This document shows positions 21,312-30,545 of a stretch of DNA of 64,000 bases, piece by piece. Below the pieces are notes generated by a model. The model was not told the DNA's origin. It did no database searches and saw only the letters and a program-made list of their open reading frames with translations. The stretch is from Ralstonia sp. RRA. Its GTDB lineage: Bacteria; Pseudomonadota; Gammaproteobacteria; Burkholderiales; Burkholderiaceae. The stretch's first letter is position 1; each line of letters opens with the position of its first letter. The position numbers were made by a program, and so were the translations under genes. The stretch lies in assembly GCF_037023145.1 (NCBI RefSeq), contig NZ_CP146091.1, positions 1,860,001 to 1,924,000 of the forward strand. The letters are read 5' to 3'.

Positions 21312-22628
21312 ATGAAGAAGGGCTTTTACATCATCATGGCGGCGCAGTTTTTTTCGTCGCTCGCCGACAATGCGCTGCTCATCGCCGCCATCGCCCTTCT
21401 GACAGAGATGCATGCGCCGCAGTGGATGACCCCGCTGCTCAAATTGTTCTTCGTGCTCTCTTACGTTCTGCTTGCCGCGTTCGTGGGCGCCTTTGCAGAC
21501 TCCCGGCCCAAGGGCCGCGTGATGCTCATCACCAATGCCATCAAGCTGATCGGCTGCGGCGTCATGCTCACCGGCGTACATCCGCTACTCGCTTACGGCG
21601 TGGTGGGCTTTGGCGCGGCGGCCTATTCTCCGGCCAAGTACGGCATCCTCACCGAGCTGCTCCCCCCAGAAAAACTGGTTGCCGCCAACGGCTGGATCGA
21701 AGGACTTACAGTCAGTTCGATCATCCTCGGCACGGTGCTGGGCGGCGCACTGATCTCCAAGCATGTGTCGACGTGGCTGTTGGCGTTTGATATTCCCGGC
21801 CTGGAAGCCATCGACACGCCGGCGGAAGCGGCCATGCTCGTCATCATGGCGATCTACCTGATCGCGGCGCTGTTCAATCTGCGGATTCCCGATACCGGTG
21901 CGCGCTACCCGCAGCAAGAGAAGAACCCGGTACGCCTGATCTCCGAATTTGCCGACTGCTTCAACGCGCTGTGGCGCGACCGGCTGGGCCAGATCTCGCT
22001 GGCGGTGACGACGCTGTTCTGGGGCGCGGGCGCCACGCTGCAGTTCATCGTGCTGAAGTGGGCAGAACAATCGCTTGAGTTGAACCTCTCGCAGGGCGCC
22101 ATCCTGCAGGCCGTGGTGGCCGTAGGTGTGGCCGCCGGCGCCATGGCAGCTGCGGTGAAGATCCCGCTGCGCCGCTCGCTCGATGTGCTGCCGGTGGGCG
22201 TGGCGATGGGCGCAGTCGTCATGCTGATGGCGTTCTACACCAAGCACACGATTCCCGAAGTCACGTTCCACATTGGCGAGTTCAAGTTGCCGCTGTACAT
22301 GCTGATCGCCTACCTGTTCCTGATGGTGGTGGGCGCGATGTCGGGCTTCTTTGTGGTGCCGATGAATGCGCTGCTGCAGCACCGTGGGCACGTGCTGCTC
22401 TCGGCGGGCCACTCGATCGCCGTGCAGAACTTCAACGAGAACGTTTCGGTGCTGCTGATGCTGTGCCTGTACGCACTGCTCATCAAGTTCAACGTGCCGG
22501 TGAGCATCGTAATCGTATCGTTCGGCATCTTCGTGTGCATCACGATGGCGCTGGTGATGCGCCGACATCGCATCAACGAGAAACTGTTCCACACTGCCGC
22601 CCTCATCGGCGAGGATAAGCACCACTAA
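21312..22628 (+). CDS. lplT: Lysophospholipid transporter LplT
   Basis: This is a 438-residue major facilitator superfamily protein that flips lysophospholipids across the inner membrane for re-acylation. About twelve hydrophobic helices are visible; the N-terminus MKKGFYIIMAAQFFSSLADNALL and the AAYSPAKYGILTELLPPEKLVAANGWIEG block are characteristic of LplT. The acyltransferase partner Aas is not encoded here. The start is ATG 21312 with GAAGG just upstream. Its stop overlaps the convergent LysR gene by 4 bases. Confidence 0.9.
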   Translation: MKKGFYIIMAAQFFSSLADNALLIAAIALLTEMHAPQWMTPLLKLFFVLSYVLLAAFVGAFADSRPKGRVMLITNAIKLIGCGVMLTGVHPLLAYGVVGFGAAAYSPAKYGILTELLPPEKLVAANGWIEGLTVSSIILGTVLGGALISKHVSTWLLAFDIPGLEAIDTPAEAAMLVIMAIYLIAALFNLRIPDTGARYPQQEKNPVRLISEFADCFNALWRDRLGQISLAVTTLFWGAGATLQFIVLKWAEQSLELNLSQGAILQAVVAVGVAAGAMAAAVKIPLRRSLDVLPVGVAMGAVVMLMAFYTKHTIPEVTFHIGEFKLPLYMLIAYLFLMVVGAMSGFFVVPMNALLQHRGHVLLSAGHSIAVQNFNENVSVLLMLCLYALLIKFNVPVSIVIVSFGIFVCITMALVMRRHRINEKLFHTAALIGEDKHH

Positions 22629-23500
22629 GCGTTGCCGCGCGCCTCCGCCAGGAGCCATGCGCGAAACGCCGCCACATCTGGCCGCCCGGCCGAGGCACGC
22701 GGATACACCAGCCAGTAGCTGAAGTCGTTCGGCATGCTCACGTCGAACGGCTGCACCAGCCGCCCTACCGCCAGATCCTCCGCAGCAAGCAGCAACCGGC
22801 CCAGCGCCACACCCTGGCCTTCCACGGCCGCCTGCAGGGCCATCCCCGCATCGTTGAAGACCACGCCCGACGTACGCCGGGGCGGAGTCACACCGGCGTG
22901 CTCGAACCACGCGCGCCAAGCGCCCTTGGGCTCGTCGTGCAGCAGCGTGGTATGTCGCAGGTCGGTCGGCGCTGCCAATGATTCGCGCAACGCCGGGCTG
23001 CACACGGGGCTCAGGTACTCACGTGCGATGAGGTCAGCCTTCAGGCCGGGCCAGCGGCCCAACCCCGAGCGGATGCCAATGTCGAAGGTGTCGTCGGTGT
23101 GAGCCCACAGCGTGGTGGAAGTGGTCAACTTCAGATCGATCTCCGGATGCTGCGCGCGGAAGCCGCCCAGCCTCGGCAGCAGCCAGCGTGATGCAAACGA
23201 CGGCAACGCGGTGATGCGCAGCGTGTCCTGCGAGCGCCCGCTCAAACGCGCAGTGGCCTCCGCCAGACCATCGAACAGATGCGTCAGCTCGGATAGATAG
23301 CTGCCGCCTTCTGCCGTCAGCGTCAGTGCATGACCATGTCGGGCAAACAGTTTCAGGCCAAGCCAGTCCTCCAGCTGCCTCACCTGATGGCTGATGGCCG
23401 CTTGCGTGACGCACAACTCGGCAGCGGCACGGGTGAAGCTCAGGTGGCGTGCGGCAGCCTCGAAAGCCCGTAGCGCACCCAACGGCGGCAGTCGTCGCAT
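22625..23500 (-). CDS. LysR-family regulator, GcvA-like
   Basis: This 291-residue LysR-type regulator has an N-terminal winged helix-turn-helix (LSFTRAAAELCVTQAAISHQVRQLEDWLGLKLF, residues about 21-53) and a periplasmic-binding-like effector domain. PPLGALRAFEAAARHLSFTRAA is typical of the GcvA/AmpR branch. It is divergent from a LysE-type exporter gene 124 bases away, the usual arrangement for a regulator of amino-acid export. The start is ATG 23500, where homology begins. The effector is unknown. Confidence 0.87.
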   Translation of the reverse strand: MRRLPPLGALRAFEAAARHLSFTRAAAELCVTQAAISHQVRQLEDWLGLKLFARHGHALTLTAEGGSYLSELTHLFDGLAEATARLSGRSQDTLRITALPSFASRWLLPRLGGFRAQHPEIDLKLTTSTTLWAHTDDTFDIGIRSGLGRWPGLKADLIAREYLSPVCSPALRESLAAPTDLRHTTLLHDEPKGAWRAWFEHAGVTPPRRTSGVVFNDAGMALQAAVEGQGVALGRLLLAAEDLAVGRLVQPFDVSMPNDFSYWLVYPRASAGRPDVAAFRAWLLAEARGNA

Positions 23501-23510
23501 CGTGTTTGCT

Positions 23511-23529
23511 CGATAACCCTGGTTGATCG
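23511..23529. promoter_or_regulatory. LysR-type operator candidate (T-N11-A palindrome)
   Basis: CGATAACCCTGGTTGATCG is an imperfect palindrome (AACC/GGTT core) containing a T-N11-A match at 23514-23526, 11 bases before the LysR start and upstream of the exporter. It fits autoregulation plus control of the divergent gene. Confidence 0.4.
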
Positions 23530-23550
23530 AAGCCATGAGGATAGATCGTT

Positions 23551-23580
23551 TTGCACCGCATCGTGTACCCCGTCTAATGA
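23551..23580 (+). promoter_or_regulatory. Candidate promoter of the LysE-type exporter
   Basis: TTGCAC and TAATGA are 18 bases apart, 45 bases upstream of the ATG at 23625. Both boxes deviate from consensus, as expected for an activator-dependent promoter. Confidence 0.35.
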
Positions 23581-23624
23581 CCGCTTCAGCGCACACCGCG
23601 CCATCGTCATTGGAGATCGACACC

Positions 23625-24230
23625 ATGCTCGCTTGGGAACTGTGGGCCGCCTTCTTCGGCTACGCCATTCCGATGGTCATCAGCCCCGGCCCGGGCAACA
23701 CGTTACTGGCGACTGCCGGCGGGCGCTTCGGCATCCGTGGCTCAGTCCCGTTCTGGCTGGGCTTTGAAGCGGCAAACCTGGTGCTGTGCCTGATCTACGG
23801 CCTGGGTCTCGGCCGTGTGCTGCACGACTATCCGGCCATTGAACTGGCATTGAAATGGGTGGGCGTGCTGTATCTGCTCTATCTCGCCAAAGGCTTCCTG
23901 ATGCCGTCGGCCAAAGGCGCTGCGGAAGCGCGTGATACCTCGCGCCTGGGTTTTGGCGCGGGCTTCTTCTGCGTGATGGTCAACCCGAAGATCCACTCGA
24001 TGATCGTCGTGATGTTCGCGCAGTTCCTGAAGCCGGGCGCAAGCATGGCGACACAGGCGGCCTTGTTGACGACGGGCTTCATGCTCGTGGGCGTAACGTG
24101 CCACTTCCCCTGGATTGCGGGCGGCAAGGTGGTGCTGCAGCGCTTCCGCTCACCGCGGGCGCTGCGCATTCAGGGGTGGATCTTCGGGCTGTGCATGCTC
24201 GCGGTGGCGGCGTATGTCGCCCTCACCTGA
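23625..24230 (+). CDS. LysE/RhtB-family amino-acid exporter
   Basis: This 201-residue inner-membrane protein has about six transmembrane helices. The N-terminal signature PMVISPGPGNTLLATAGGRFGIRGSVPFWLGFE is the LysE/RhtB mark, followed by a FLMPSAKG loop and VNPKIHSMIVVMFAQF. Members export amino acids such as lysine, threonine or homoserine; the substrate cannot be named here. The start is supported by GGAG about 9 bases upstream. Divergence from the LysR gene suggests substrate-induced expression. Confidence 0.85.
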   Translation: MLAWELWAAFFGYAIPMVISPGPGNTLLATAGGRFGIRGSVPFWLGFEAANLVLCLIYGLGLGRVLHDYPAIELALKWVGVLYLLYLAKGFLMPSAKGAAEARDTSRLGFGAGFFCVMVNPKIHSMIVVMFAQFLKPGASMATQAALLTTGFMLVGVTCHFPWIAGGKVVLQRFRSPRALRIQGWIFGLCMLAVAAYVALT

Positions 24231-24238
24231 GGGTGATG

Positions 24239-25045
24239 CTATTGGCCGCCATGCTCTGCATAGACCTTGCGCGCGAGGCACAGGTCTTCCCACGCGCGGG
24301 CCTTGTCGGTAAGCGTGCGCAGCAGATACGCCGGGTGGTACGTCACCACCACGGGCACACCTTCCACCTCGTGCACCTTGCCGCGCAGCTTGCTCACGGC
24401 CGTCTGTGTCTGCAGCAGGTTCTGCGCGGCAACGCGGCCCAGCACAACGATGATGCGTGGCTTGACCAACGCGATCTGGCGCTTGAGATACGGGTCGCAC
24501 ATCGCTGCTTCGTCCGGCTCCGGATCACGGTTGCCTGGCGGGCGGCACTTGAGCACGTTGGCGATGAACACGCCTTTCTCTCGGGAGAGACCGACAGCGC
24601 GCAGCATGCTGTCGAGCAGCTTGCCGGCCTGGCCGACAAAGGGCTCGCCTTGCTTGTCTTCGTTTTCGCCCGGGGCCTCGCCGATCAGCATCCACTCGGC
24701 CTGGCGGTCACCAACGCCAAAGACTGTATTGGTGCGGCGCTCGCACAATTTGCACGACGTGCAGTTGGAAACGGCGTCTTCCAGCTGCGCCCAGTCAAAC
24801 GCTGCAATGCGTTGCGCGCGGGGCACGGCAGCGTCGTTCGGCGCATCGGCTGCGTGGGCCACTCCGGGCACCTCGGCGCGCGCGACGACGGGTTCCGGAG
24901 CCACCGCCGCCATCTCAGCGACAACCGGCTCGGCAACGGCAACCTCGACGACTTCAGCGACTTCCACCTCAGCCCGCTCGGCGCCGCGCAGCACCCATTC
25001 GTTGGAAACGCCCAGCGCCTCCAGCATGCGAGATCGACGATTCAT
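24239..25045 (-). CDS. Type-4-like uracil-DNA glycosylase (Fe-S)
   Basis: This 268-residue protein belongs to the family 4/5 uracil-DNA glycosylases, which excise uracil from DNA. The catalytic domain starts around residue 90 with a cysteine cluster ([10 protein letters not shown]), then motif [25 protein letters not shown], a third cysteine in [12 protein letters not shown] and a fourth in AAMCDPYL, together able to hold a 4Fe-4S cluster, and the HPAYLLR motif. The first 80 residues form an Ala/Val/Glu-rich extension absent from the core family. The start overlaps the rimI stop (ATGA), so tsaB, rimI and this gene form one operon. Confidence 0.88.
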   Translation of the reverse strand: MNRRSRMLEALGVSNEWVLRGAERAEVEVAEVVEVAVAEPVVAEMAAVAPEPVVARAEVPGVAHAADAPNDAAVPRAQRIAAFDWAQLEDAVSNCTSCKLCERRTNTVFGVGDRQAEWMLIGEAPGENEDKQGEPFVGQAGKLLDSMLRAVGLSREKGVFIANVLKCRPPGNRDPEPDEAAMCDPYLKRQIALVKPRIIVVLGRVAAQNLLQTQTAVSKLRGKVHEVEGVPVVVTYHPAYLLRTLTDKARAWEDLCLARKVYAEHGGQ

Positions 25046-25569
25046 GCAGCCTCCACCCCGCTCGCTTCGCAGACGATGCGCATGACGAGCGCGTCTTCAC
25101 GTGTGTTGTTCTCGGCCGGGTAATAGCGTTTGCGGCGGCCGATCTCGGCAAATCCGACGCGGTGATACAGCGTAATCGCGCCGGTATTGGACGGCCGCAC
25201 TTCCAGCAGCAGGCTGCCAAAGCCATGCGCGAGCGTCAGCGCCACTGCCAGACGCAACAGCCAACGCCCCAGCCCTTGTCGCTGCCAGACGGGGGCCACC
25301 GTCACGTTCAGCAAGTGCATCTCGTCAACCACTGGCATCAGAATCAGGTAGCCCGCGACCTCGTTGCCACCGTCGCGCAGCACGATGCCGAGGTGACCCG
25401 ACTTGAGCGAATCCTCGAAGTTGCCGCGCGACCAGGGAAACGCAAACGCGGCCTGCTCGATGGCGGCCACGCCGGCCAGATCCAACGCCGTCATGCGCTC
25501 GGCACGCCAGCCGGCGGGCAGCGGCGTCTGCGCGGTCACGCTGGCCAGTGCGTTGTCGATCAGGCTCAT
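25042..25569 (-). CDS. rimI: Ribosomal protein alanine N-acetyltransferase RimI
   Basis: This 175-residue GNAT acetyltransferase acetylates the N-terminal alanine of ribosomal protein bS18. The acetyl-CoA loop [15 protein letters not shown] is present, followed by [30 protein letters not shown], the RimI signature including the catalytic tyrosine region. It is encoded between tsaB and the uracil-DNA glycosylase with 4-base overlaps on both sides, indicating translational coupling. The tsaB-rimI pairing is common in proteobacteria. Confidence 0.92.
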   Translation of the reverse strand: MSLIDNALASVTAQTPLPAGWRAERMTALDLAGVAAIEQAAFAFPWSRGNFEDSLKSGHLGIVLRDGGNEVAGYLILMPVVDEMHLLNVTVAPVWQRQGLGRWLLRLAVALTLAHGFGSLLLEVRPSNTGAITLYHRVGFAEIGRRKRYYPAENNTREDALVMRIVCEASGVEAA

Positions 25570-26303
25570 GCGCGCAGTCCTGCCGCGGCCTTGGCCTGCT
25601 GCACGGCCTGACGCTCTTCAATGGTGAGTGCGACCTTGTCGCGCACATACAGCGGCGCGGCATCCTCGGGGCGGACCGTGTGACCCGCAGCCAGCAGGCG
25701 CAACCCAAGCGCGGCAATCTCGCGCGCATGCGGTGCCACCTCCGGCAGCACGGTGGTCGCGCCAGTCGCAGCGGTCAGTTGGTCGCCGAATACCGTGGCG
25801 GCATTGCCGACCAGCCAGTACGGCTGCGACGGTGCGATCACGGTCTGAGGGCCACTCACCTGAATGGCCGAGAGCGCATGCCAGCCCGAAGCATCCTGTG
25901 CCGCATCGGCGGGGACGAAGCTGGCCCAGTAGCACTCGTCCATCCGCGCATCGAGCGCAACCGTCACCGCCATGCCGGCTGGCAATGTTGTTCGTGTCTG
26001 CTCCGCGCATGCCACCAGGGAGTTGACCGGCACCACCGGCAGATCAGCACCAAACGCCAGACCCTGTGCGACACCGCAGGCGGTACGCAGCCCAGTGAAG
26101 GAGCCGGGCCCAGCGCCAAAGGCAATCGCGGCGCAATCGGCCAGAGCGATGCCGGCCTCGGCCAGCAATTCGCCGGCAGCCGGCAGCACACGGCTGCTGG
26201 AGCGCGCGCCGGTGTGCTCATGGCGGAACAGCGTGCGCGTGCCGTCACCAAGGGCGACGGAGCAGAACTCGGTGGAAGTATCGAAAGCAAGAATCCAAGG
26301 CAT
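25566..26303 (-). CDS. tsaB: tRNA threonylcarbamoyladenosine modification protein TsaB
   Basis: This 245-residue ASKHA-fold protein partners with TsaD and TsaE in making t6A37 in ANN-decoding tRNAs. The N-terminal LAFDTSTEFCSVAL phosphate-1 segment, the HSS-like RSSSRVLP block, and FGAGPGSFTGLRTACGVAQGLAFG are diagnostic of TsaB. It is the first gene of the three-gene operon. Confidence 0.93.
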   Translation of the reverse strand: MPWILAFDTSTEFCSVALGDGTRTLFRHEHTGARSSSRVLPAAGELLAEAGIALADCAAIAFGAGPGSFTGLRTACGVAQGLAFGADLPVVPVNSLVACAEQTRTTLPAGMAVTVALDARMDECYWASFVPADAAQDASGWHALSAIQVSGPQTVIAPSQPYWLVGNAATVFGDQLTAATGATTVLPEVAPHAREIAALGLRLLAAGHTVRPEDAAPLYVRDKVALTIEERQAVQQAKAAAGLRA

Positions 26304-26453
26304 GGCGGCATTGTACCGGCTGGTGTGACGGCTGAATGCGCAAACCCATGCCTCGCCATGCAGAAAACCGAAGCCATCCTCGAATTCAAACGGCCCGACC
26401 GTGCGACCCCGGCGCTATCATCGCCGGACCATTGTTTTCAGCCGGGAATCATC

Positions 26454-26723
26454 ATGAGCGACCTACAAGCCCGTTTCGACCAAGCCCAGATCGACGTCAA
26501 GGGCCTCTCCGAGCGCCCCGCCAACATGACGCTGCTGCGTCTGTACGCCCTCTTCAAACAAGGCAGCGAAGGCGATGCGCACGGCGACAAACCGGGCTTC
26601 ACCGACATCGTCGGCCGCTACAAGTTTGAAGCGTGGGAAGGCCTGAAGGGCACCTCGCAAGACGACGCCAAGCAGAAATACATCGACCTCGTCGAAGAAC
26701 TGAAGAGCGGTGCGACGACCTGA
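26454..26723 (+). CDS. Acyl-CoA-binding protein
   Basis: This small 89-residue soluble protein is a four-helix acyl-CoA-binding protein. RPANMTLLRLYALFKQGSEGD and YKFEAWEGLKGTSQDDAKQKYIDLVEEL contain the conserved tyrosine, lysine and tryptophan that hold the CoA 3'-phosphate and adenine. It buffers long-chain acyl-CoA in the cytoplasm. A small GC stem-loop (CCGGCG/CGCCGG, 26409-26427) lies in its leader. A strong terminator follows. Confidence 0.92.
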   Translation: MSDLQARFDQAQIDVKGLSERPANMTLLRLYALFKQGSEGDAHGDKPGFTDIVGRYKFEAWEGLKGTSQDDAKQKYIDLVEELKSGATT

Positions 26724-26741
26724 TCGCTGCCTCGTCAGACG

Positions 26742-26769
26742 AAAAACCGGGCCTTGTGCCCGGTTTTTT
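26742..26769. terminator. Bidirectional intrinsic terminator
   Basis: AAAAACCGGGC and GCCCGGTTTTTT form a perfect GC-rich stem with a 5-base loop, with T-runs on both strands. It can end transcription of the acyl-CoA-binding protein gene (+) and of the MFS gene (-). Confidence 0.88.
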
Positions 26770-26770
26770 A

Positions 26771-28225
26771 TTACGCGGCGGAAATGGCGGATGGCACCTC
26801 GCGCCGCCGCATGCGCCACGCGGCCAGCACCGCCAGTGCGCACAGCGTGCCGAGGAAGATGAAGGTCTCGTCGAAGGCGAGAATGCGTGCCTCCGGATCG
26901 ACCGCGGCACCATGAATGGTCTCGATGCCGCGCGAGGCGAGCCGCCATTGCAGGAAAATGCCCGTGGCCGACACACCAATCGCCCCGCCGAGCTGGCGTA
27001 GAAAATTGACGGCGCTGGAACCCTGCGGGATCAGCGTGAAATCCACACCGCGCATGGCGCCCAGACTCAATGATGGCAGCACGAAACCCAGCCCGATTCG
27101 GCCAACAACAGCAATGGCAATCAGCAACAAATAGCTCGTCGCGCGGGTGTTGGTAGCCATCAGGAAGAAGGACACTGCCAGCGCAGCCAACCCAAACGAC
27201 ACCAGCCGGAACGGCTCGATACGGTTGGTCAGGCGCCCCGCCAAAATGATGGTCACGGCCAGCACCAACCCGGCCGGCAACAGGACCAGCCCCGCACGCG
27301 ACGGCGCATAGGCCAGTGCCACCTGCATATACACCGGCACCAGATACGTCGAGCCGTACAGCCCCGCCCCATAGATGAAGGCGACCACCGCCCCCATCGC
27401 AAACTGCCGGTAGCTGAACAGCCGCAGATCCAGCAACGGCGACTCCACCCGCCGCTGCCAGAACACGAAGCCCGCCACGCATGCCGCCGCCACGGCCATC
27501 AGCATGACGCCGTGCGTGGCATCGGTATGCAGCGCCACCAATCCGTTGAGCAACGATACCGTGGCCGCGCCGATCAGCAGCAGACCGCGCCAGTCGAGCG
27601 GCTTGGGCTCACCCGCCATGGACGAGTTGAGCGCCATGAAGCGCCGCGCCATCACCCAGCCCAGCAGCGTGAACGGCACCACCACGAAAAAGATCGAGCG
27701 CCAGCCGAACAGCTCCACCAGAAAGCCACCCACGCTTGGGCCGACCGCTGGCGCGAGCACTACGCCGAAACCGAACAGGCCGAACGCCTTGCCCTGCTCA
27801 CGCTCGGGAAACACCCGCAAGATCAGGATATTGGGCAGCGGCTGCATGATGCCGGCGGCAATGCCCTCCACCACCCGCATGGCGATCATCACCTCGTAGT
27901 TGGGTGACAGCCCTCCGGCCAACCCACCCAGCCCCAGCAGCAACAATGCCCCGATGAAGGTGCGCCGCAAGCCAAAGCGCAACAGCAGCCACGGCGTGAG
28001 CAGCATCGCCAGCGTCATCGCCACCATGAAGCTGGCGGACACCCACTGTGCCCGCTCCTGCCCCAGCACGAAGTGCCGGCTCAGGTCGGGAATCGCCACG
28101 TTGACAATGGTGGCCGAGATGACGGACGACACCGCGCCCACCATCAGCGTGAACAACACTAGCCACTTGAAGCGCTCGCCGTAGCGGGCACGCAGGGCTT
28201 CCAGGGTGGGCGTGAATGTCGTCAT
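26771..28225 (-). CDS. MFS drug/solute exporter, DHA2 (EmrB-like) family
   Basis: This 484-residue inner-membrane protein of the 14-helix DHA2 group couples export to proton influx. Motif A-type loops appear between helices 2 and 3 (LLLRFGLRRTF), the antiporter motif C in helix 5 is GFGVVLAPAVGPSVGGFL, and RSIFFVVVPFTLLGW follows. The start is ATG 28225, where family similarity begins; the frame is open further upstream without similarity. No membrane-fusion (EmrA) partner is adjacent, so it may act alone. The substrate is unknown. Confidence 0.87.
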   Translation of the reverse strand: MTTFTPTLEALRARYGERFKWLVLFTLMVGAVSSVISATIVNVAIPDLSRHFVLGQERAQWVSASFMVAMTLAMLLTPWLLLRFGLRRTFIGALLLLGLGGLAGGLSPNYEVMIAMRVVEGIAAGIMQPLPNILILRVFPEREQGKAFGLFGFGVVLAPAVGPSVGGFLVELFGWRSIFFVVVPFTLLGWVMARRFMALNSSMAGEPKPLDWRGLLLIGAATVSLLNGLVALHTDATHGVMLMAVAAACVAGFVFWQRRVESPLLDLRLFSYRQFAMGAVVAFIYGAGLYGSTYLVPVYMQVALAYAPSRAGLVLLPAGLVLAVTIILAGRLTNRIEPFRLVSFGLAALAVSFFLMATNTRATSYLLLIAIAVVGRIGLGFVLPSLSLGAMRGVDFTLIPQGSSAVNFLRQLGGAIGVSATGIFLQWRLASRGIETIHGAAVDPEARILAFDETFIFLGTLCALAVLAAWRMRRREVPSAISAA

Positions 28226-28308
28226 GGTCTCGTTATCGTGATGTGTGAGACGACCAGGGGGACAAACCCCGGCCGGCGCCTCCTCCAGCGCCGGTCGGGT
28301 GGGACACA

Positions 28309-28779
28309 TCAGCCTAGGCGGCCGGTAGCAGCGATCTCGCGGATGCGGCGCACGGTGTCGATATCGGATTCACGGTAGGCGGATTTGACGATCTCTGAGT
28401 AGCGCGTGTCGCCCGTCTCGTCCGCATTGGGCAGCGTGGTGTCGTAGACGAAGCGGATGAACGTGCTGTTGGCGTCGTTCGTTTCGATCGTCATGGTGAG
28501 CGAACCGCCGGCGTGTTCGCCCGTGGCAGCCGTGGTGTAGGTCACGCGCTTGTGCGGCTCCAGCGTCACGCGGTCTTGAATACGCGCCTTGCCGAAGACG
28601 AGTTCACGTTCGACCCAGCCATCGCCTTCCGCGGTGATGTTGCATTCGTCCAGGCTTTCGACGAATTCGGTCTGTTCACGCACACGCAGCACCAGGCCCT
28701 GCCAGATCTGGTTCAAGGTAAGTGCGTCGATGAGGGGGTTCAGTGGATCGTTGACTTCCACCAGGTGTTCAAAGCGCAA
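28309..28779 (-). CDS. AtaL-like SRPBCC-fold protein (DUF1857)
   Basis: This 156-residue protein has the SRPBCC (START-like) fold of the AtaL/DUF1857 family. FEHLVEVNDPLNPLIDALTLNQIWQGLVLR and the glycine-separated beta strands are typical. Members are ligand-binding proteins; no reaction is established. The start is TTG 28779 with GGAGG five bases upstream, preferred over TTG 28791, where the ribosome site would lie inside the gene. It precedes the MFS gene by 83 bases on the same strand. Confidence 0.75.
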   Translation of the reverse strand: MRFEHLVEVNDPLNPLIDALTLNQIWQGLVLRVREQTEFVESLDECNITAEGDGWVERELVFGKARIQDRVTLEPHKRVTYTTAATGEHAGGSLTMTIETNDANSTFIRFVYDTTLPNADETGDTRYSEIVKSAYRESDIDTVRRIREIAATGRLG

Positions 28780-28837
28780 AGCGGCCTCCAAAGATTTCCC
28801 GCCATTATCGCGCGACGCGGCGAACCCTGCGCCAAAT

Positions 28838-28872
28838 GAAAAACGCCGGTGGGTTGCCCCAGCCGGCGTTTC
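28838..28872 (-). terminator. Intrinsic terminator of aceB
   Basis: Read on the minus strand, AACGCCGGCT and ACCGGCGTT form a stem around GGGGCAACC-type loop sequence, followed by TTTTTC, about 25 bases after the aceB stop. Confidence 0.7.
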
Positions 28873-28894
28873 CGTCGCGATGCCGAAGCGTCGC

Positions 28895-30475
28895 TTAGAT
28901 TTCTTCGTACAGCGGCAACGTCAGGAATTCCGCAAAGTCTTCCGACGTCGACATCTGTTCGAAGATCACTGCAGCGCGGTCAAAGTGGCCCACCGCGCCC
29001 GTCTCCTTCACCTTGGCCAATTCTTCCGGGATCAGCTTGCGCACGAGGTCGGCCGTGACCTTCGTGCCGTCTTCCAGCTTGCCCTTGGGCGAGCGGATCC
29101 ACTGCCACACTTGTGAGCGCGAGATTTCCGCCGTGGCGGCATCTTCCATCAGGTTGTGGATCGGCACGCAACCGTTGCCGGCCAGCCAAGCACCCAGGTA
29201 GTGAATGCCGACGTTGATGTTCATGCGCAGGCCGTGTTCCGTGATCGGCGTTTCCGGCTGGAAGTCCAGCAGTTGGGCGGCCGTCACTTCCACGTCCGGG
29301 CGTTGCTTTTCGAACTGGTTCAGCTTGTCGCCCAGCACCGCCACGAATTCCTTCATCGCCGGTTCGACCAGACCCGGGTGGGCCACCCAGCCGCCGTCGT
29401 AACCGTCGGTGGCGTCGCGCTTCTTGTCGCCGATGATGCCGGCCATGGCGATGGCGTTCTTCTCCGGATCGTTCTTGATCGGGATCAGTGCGCTCATGCC
29501 GCCGATGGCGGGCGCGCCGCGCTTGTGGCAGGTCTTGAGCAGCAGCAGCGCGTAGGCACGCATGAACGGCGAGGTCATCGTCACCTTGGCGCGATCGGCC
29601 AGGCAGAAGTTCTTGTCGACCTTGAACTTCTTGATGCACGAGAAGATGTAGTCCCAGCGGCCGGCGTTCAGGCCAGCGCTGTGCTCACGCAGTTCGTACA
29701 GGATTTCTTCCATCTCGAACGCGGCGAGGATGGTTTCGATCAGCACGGTGGCCTTGATCGTGCCTTGCGGCAGGCCGATCTCGTTCTGGGCCATCACGAA
29801 GATGTCGTTCCACAGGCGCGCTTCCAGATGGCTTTCCATCTTCGGCAGGTAGAAGAACGGGCCGGCGCCGCGGGCGATCTGTTCCTTGGCGTTGTGGAAC
29901 AGGAAGAGCGCGAAGTCGAAGATGCCGCCCGACACGCGTTCACCGTCGATCAGCACATGCTTCTCGTCCAGGTGCCAGCCGCGCGGACGCACTTGCAGCG
30001 TGGCGATCTTGTCGTTGAGCTTGTACGTCTTGCCGTTCTGCTCCAGCGTGAGCGTGCGGCGGATGGCGGCCTTCAGGTTGACCTGGCCCTGGATCTGGTT
30101 GTGCCAGCTGGGCGAATTCGAATCTTCGAAGTCGGTCATGTAGCTGTCCGCGCCCGAGTTGAACGCGTTGATGACCATCTTGGCATCGACCGGGCCGGTG
30201 ATTTCCACGCGGCGGCAGTGCAGTGCCTGCGGGATCGGGGCAACCTTCCAGTCGCCTTCACGCACGGCCTTCGTTTCCGCCAGGAAATCCGGGCGCTCGC
30301 CGGCGTCCAGGCGCTTGGCACGCTCGACACGGGCAGCCAGCAGCTCTTTGCGGCGCGGCTGAAAGGCACGGTGCAGCTTGGCAACCAGCGCCAGTGCTTC
30401 GGGGGTCAGAATGTCTTCGTAGGCCGGCAGGATCTCGGCCTTGATCTCCATGCCTTGGGGCAGCGTGAGCGCCAT
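28895..30475 (-). CDS. aceB: Malate synthase A
   Basis: This 526-residue enzyme condenses glyoxylate with acetyl-CoA to malate in the glyoxylate shunt. The size fits isoform A. Conserved parts include the metal/glyoxylate region FYLPKMESHLEARLWND, IKATVLIETILAAFEMEEILYELREHSAGLN, GRWDYIFS, the catalytic-base region NVGIHYLGAWLAG, and AEISRSQVWQWI. The partner isocitrate lyase (aceA) is 8 kb away on the same strand with its own terminator, so the shunt genes are not one operon. Confidence 0.95.
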   Translation of the reverse strand: MALTLPQGMEIKAEILPAYEDILTPEALALVAKLHRAFQPRRKELLAARVERAKRLDAGERPDFLAETKAVREGDWKVAPIPQALHCRRVEITGPVDAKMVINAFNSGADSYMTDFEDSNSPSWHNQIQGQVNLKAAIRRTLTLEQNGKTYKLNDKIATLQVRPRGWHLDEKHVLIDGERVSGGIFDFALFLFHNAKEQIARGAGPFFYLPKMESHLEARLWNDIFVMAQNEIGLPQGTIKATVLIETILAAFEMEEILYELREHSAGLNAGRWDYIFSCIKKFKVDKNFCLADRAKVTMTSPFMRAYALLLLKTCHKRGAPAIGGMSALIPIKNDPEKNAIAMAGIIGDKKRDATDGYDGGWVAHPGLVEPAMKEFVAVLGDKLNQFEKQRPDVEVTAAQLLDFQPETPITEHGLRMNINVGIHYLGAWLAGNGCVPIHNLMEDAATAEISRSQVWQWIRSPKGKLEDGTKVTADLVRKLIPEELAKVKETGAVGHFDRAAVIFEQMSTSEDFAEFLTLPLYEEI

Positions 30476-30513
30476 GGTTGTTCTCCAGAGGATGATGTGA
30501 GGGTTGAACGGGT

Positions 30514-30534
30514 TCGGCCCTATGTTTGGGCCGA
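30514..30534. terminator. Stem-loop between the dehalogenase and aceB genes
   Basis: TCGGCCC and GGGCCGA form a perfect 7-base stem with a 7-base loop, 12 bases after the dehalogenase stop. There is no U-run, so termination is uncertain; it could also act in the aceB leader. Confidence 0.4.
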
Positions 30535-30545
30535 TTTGGAATGCC

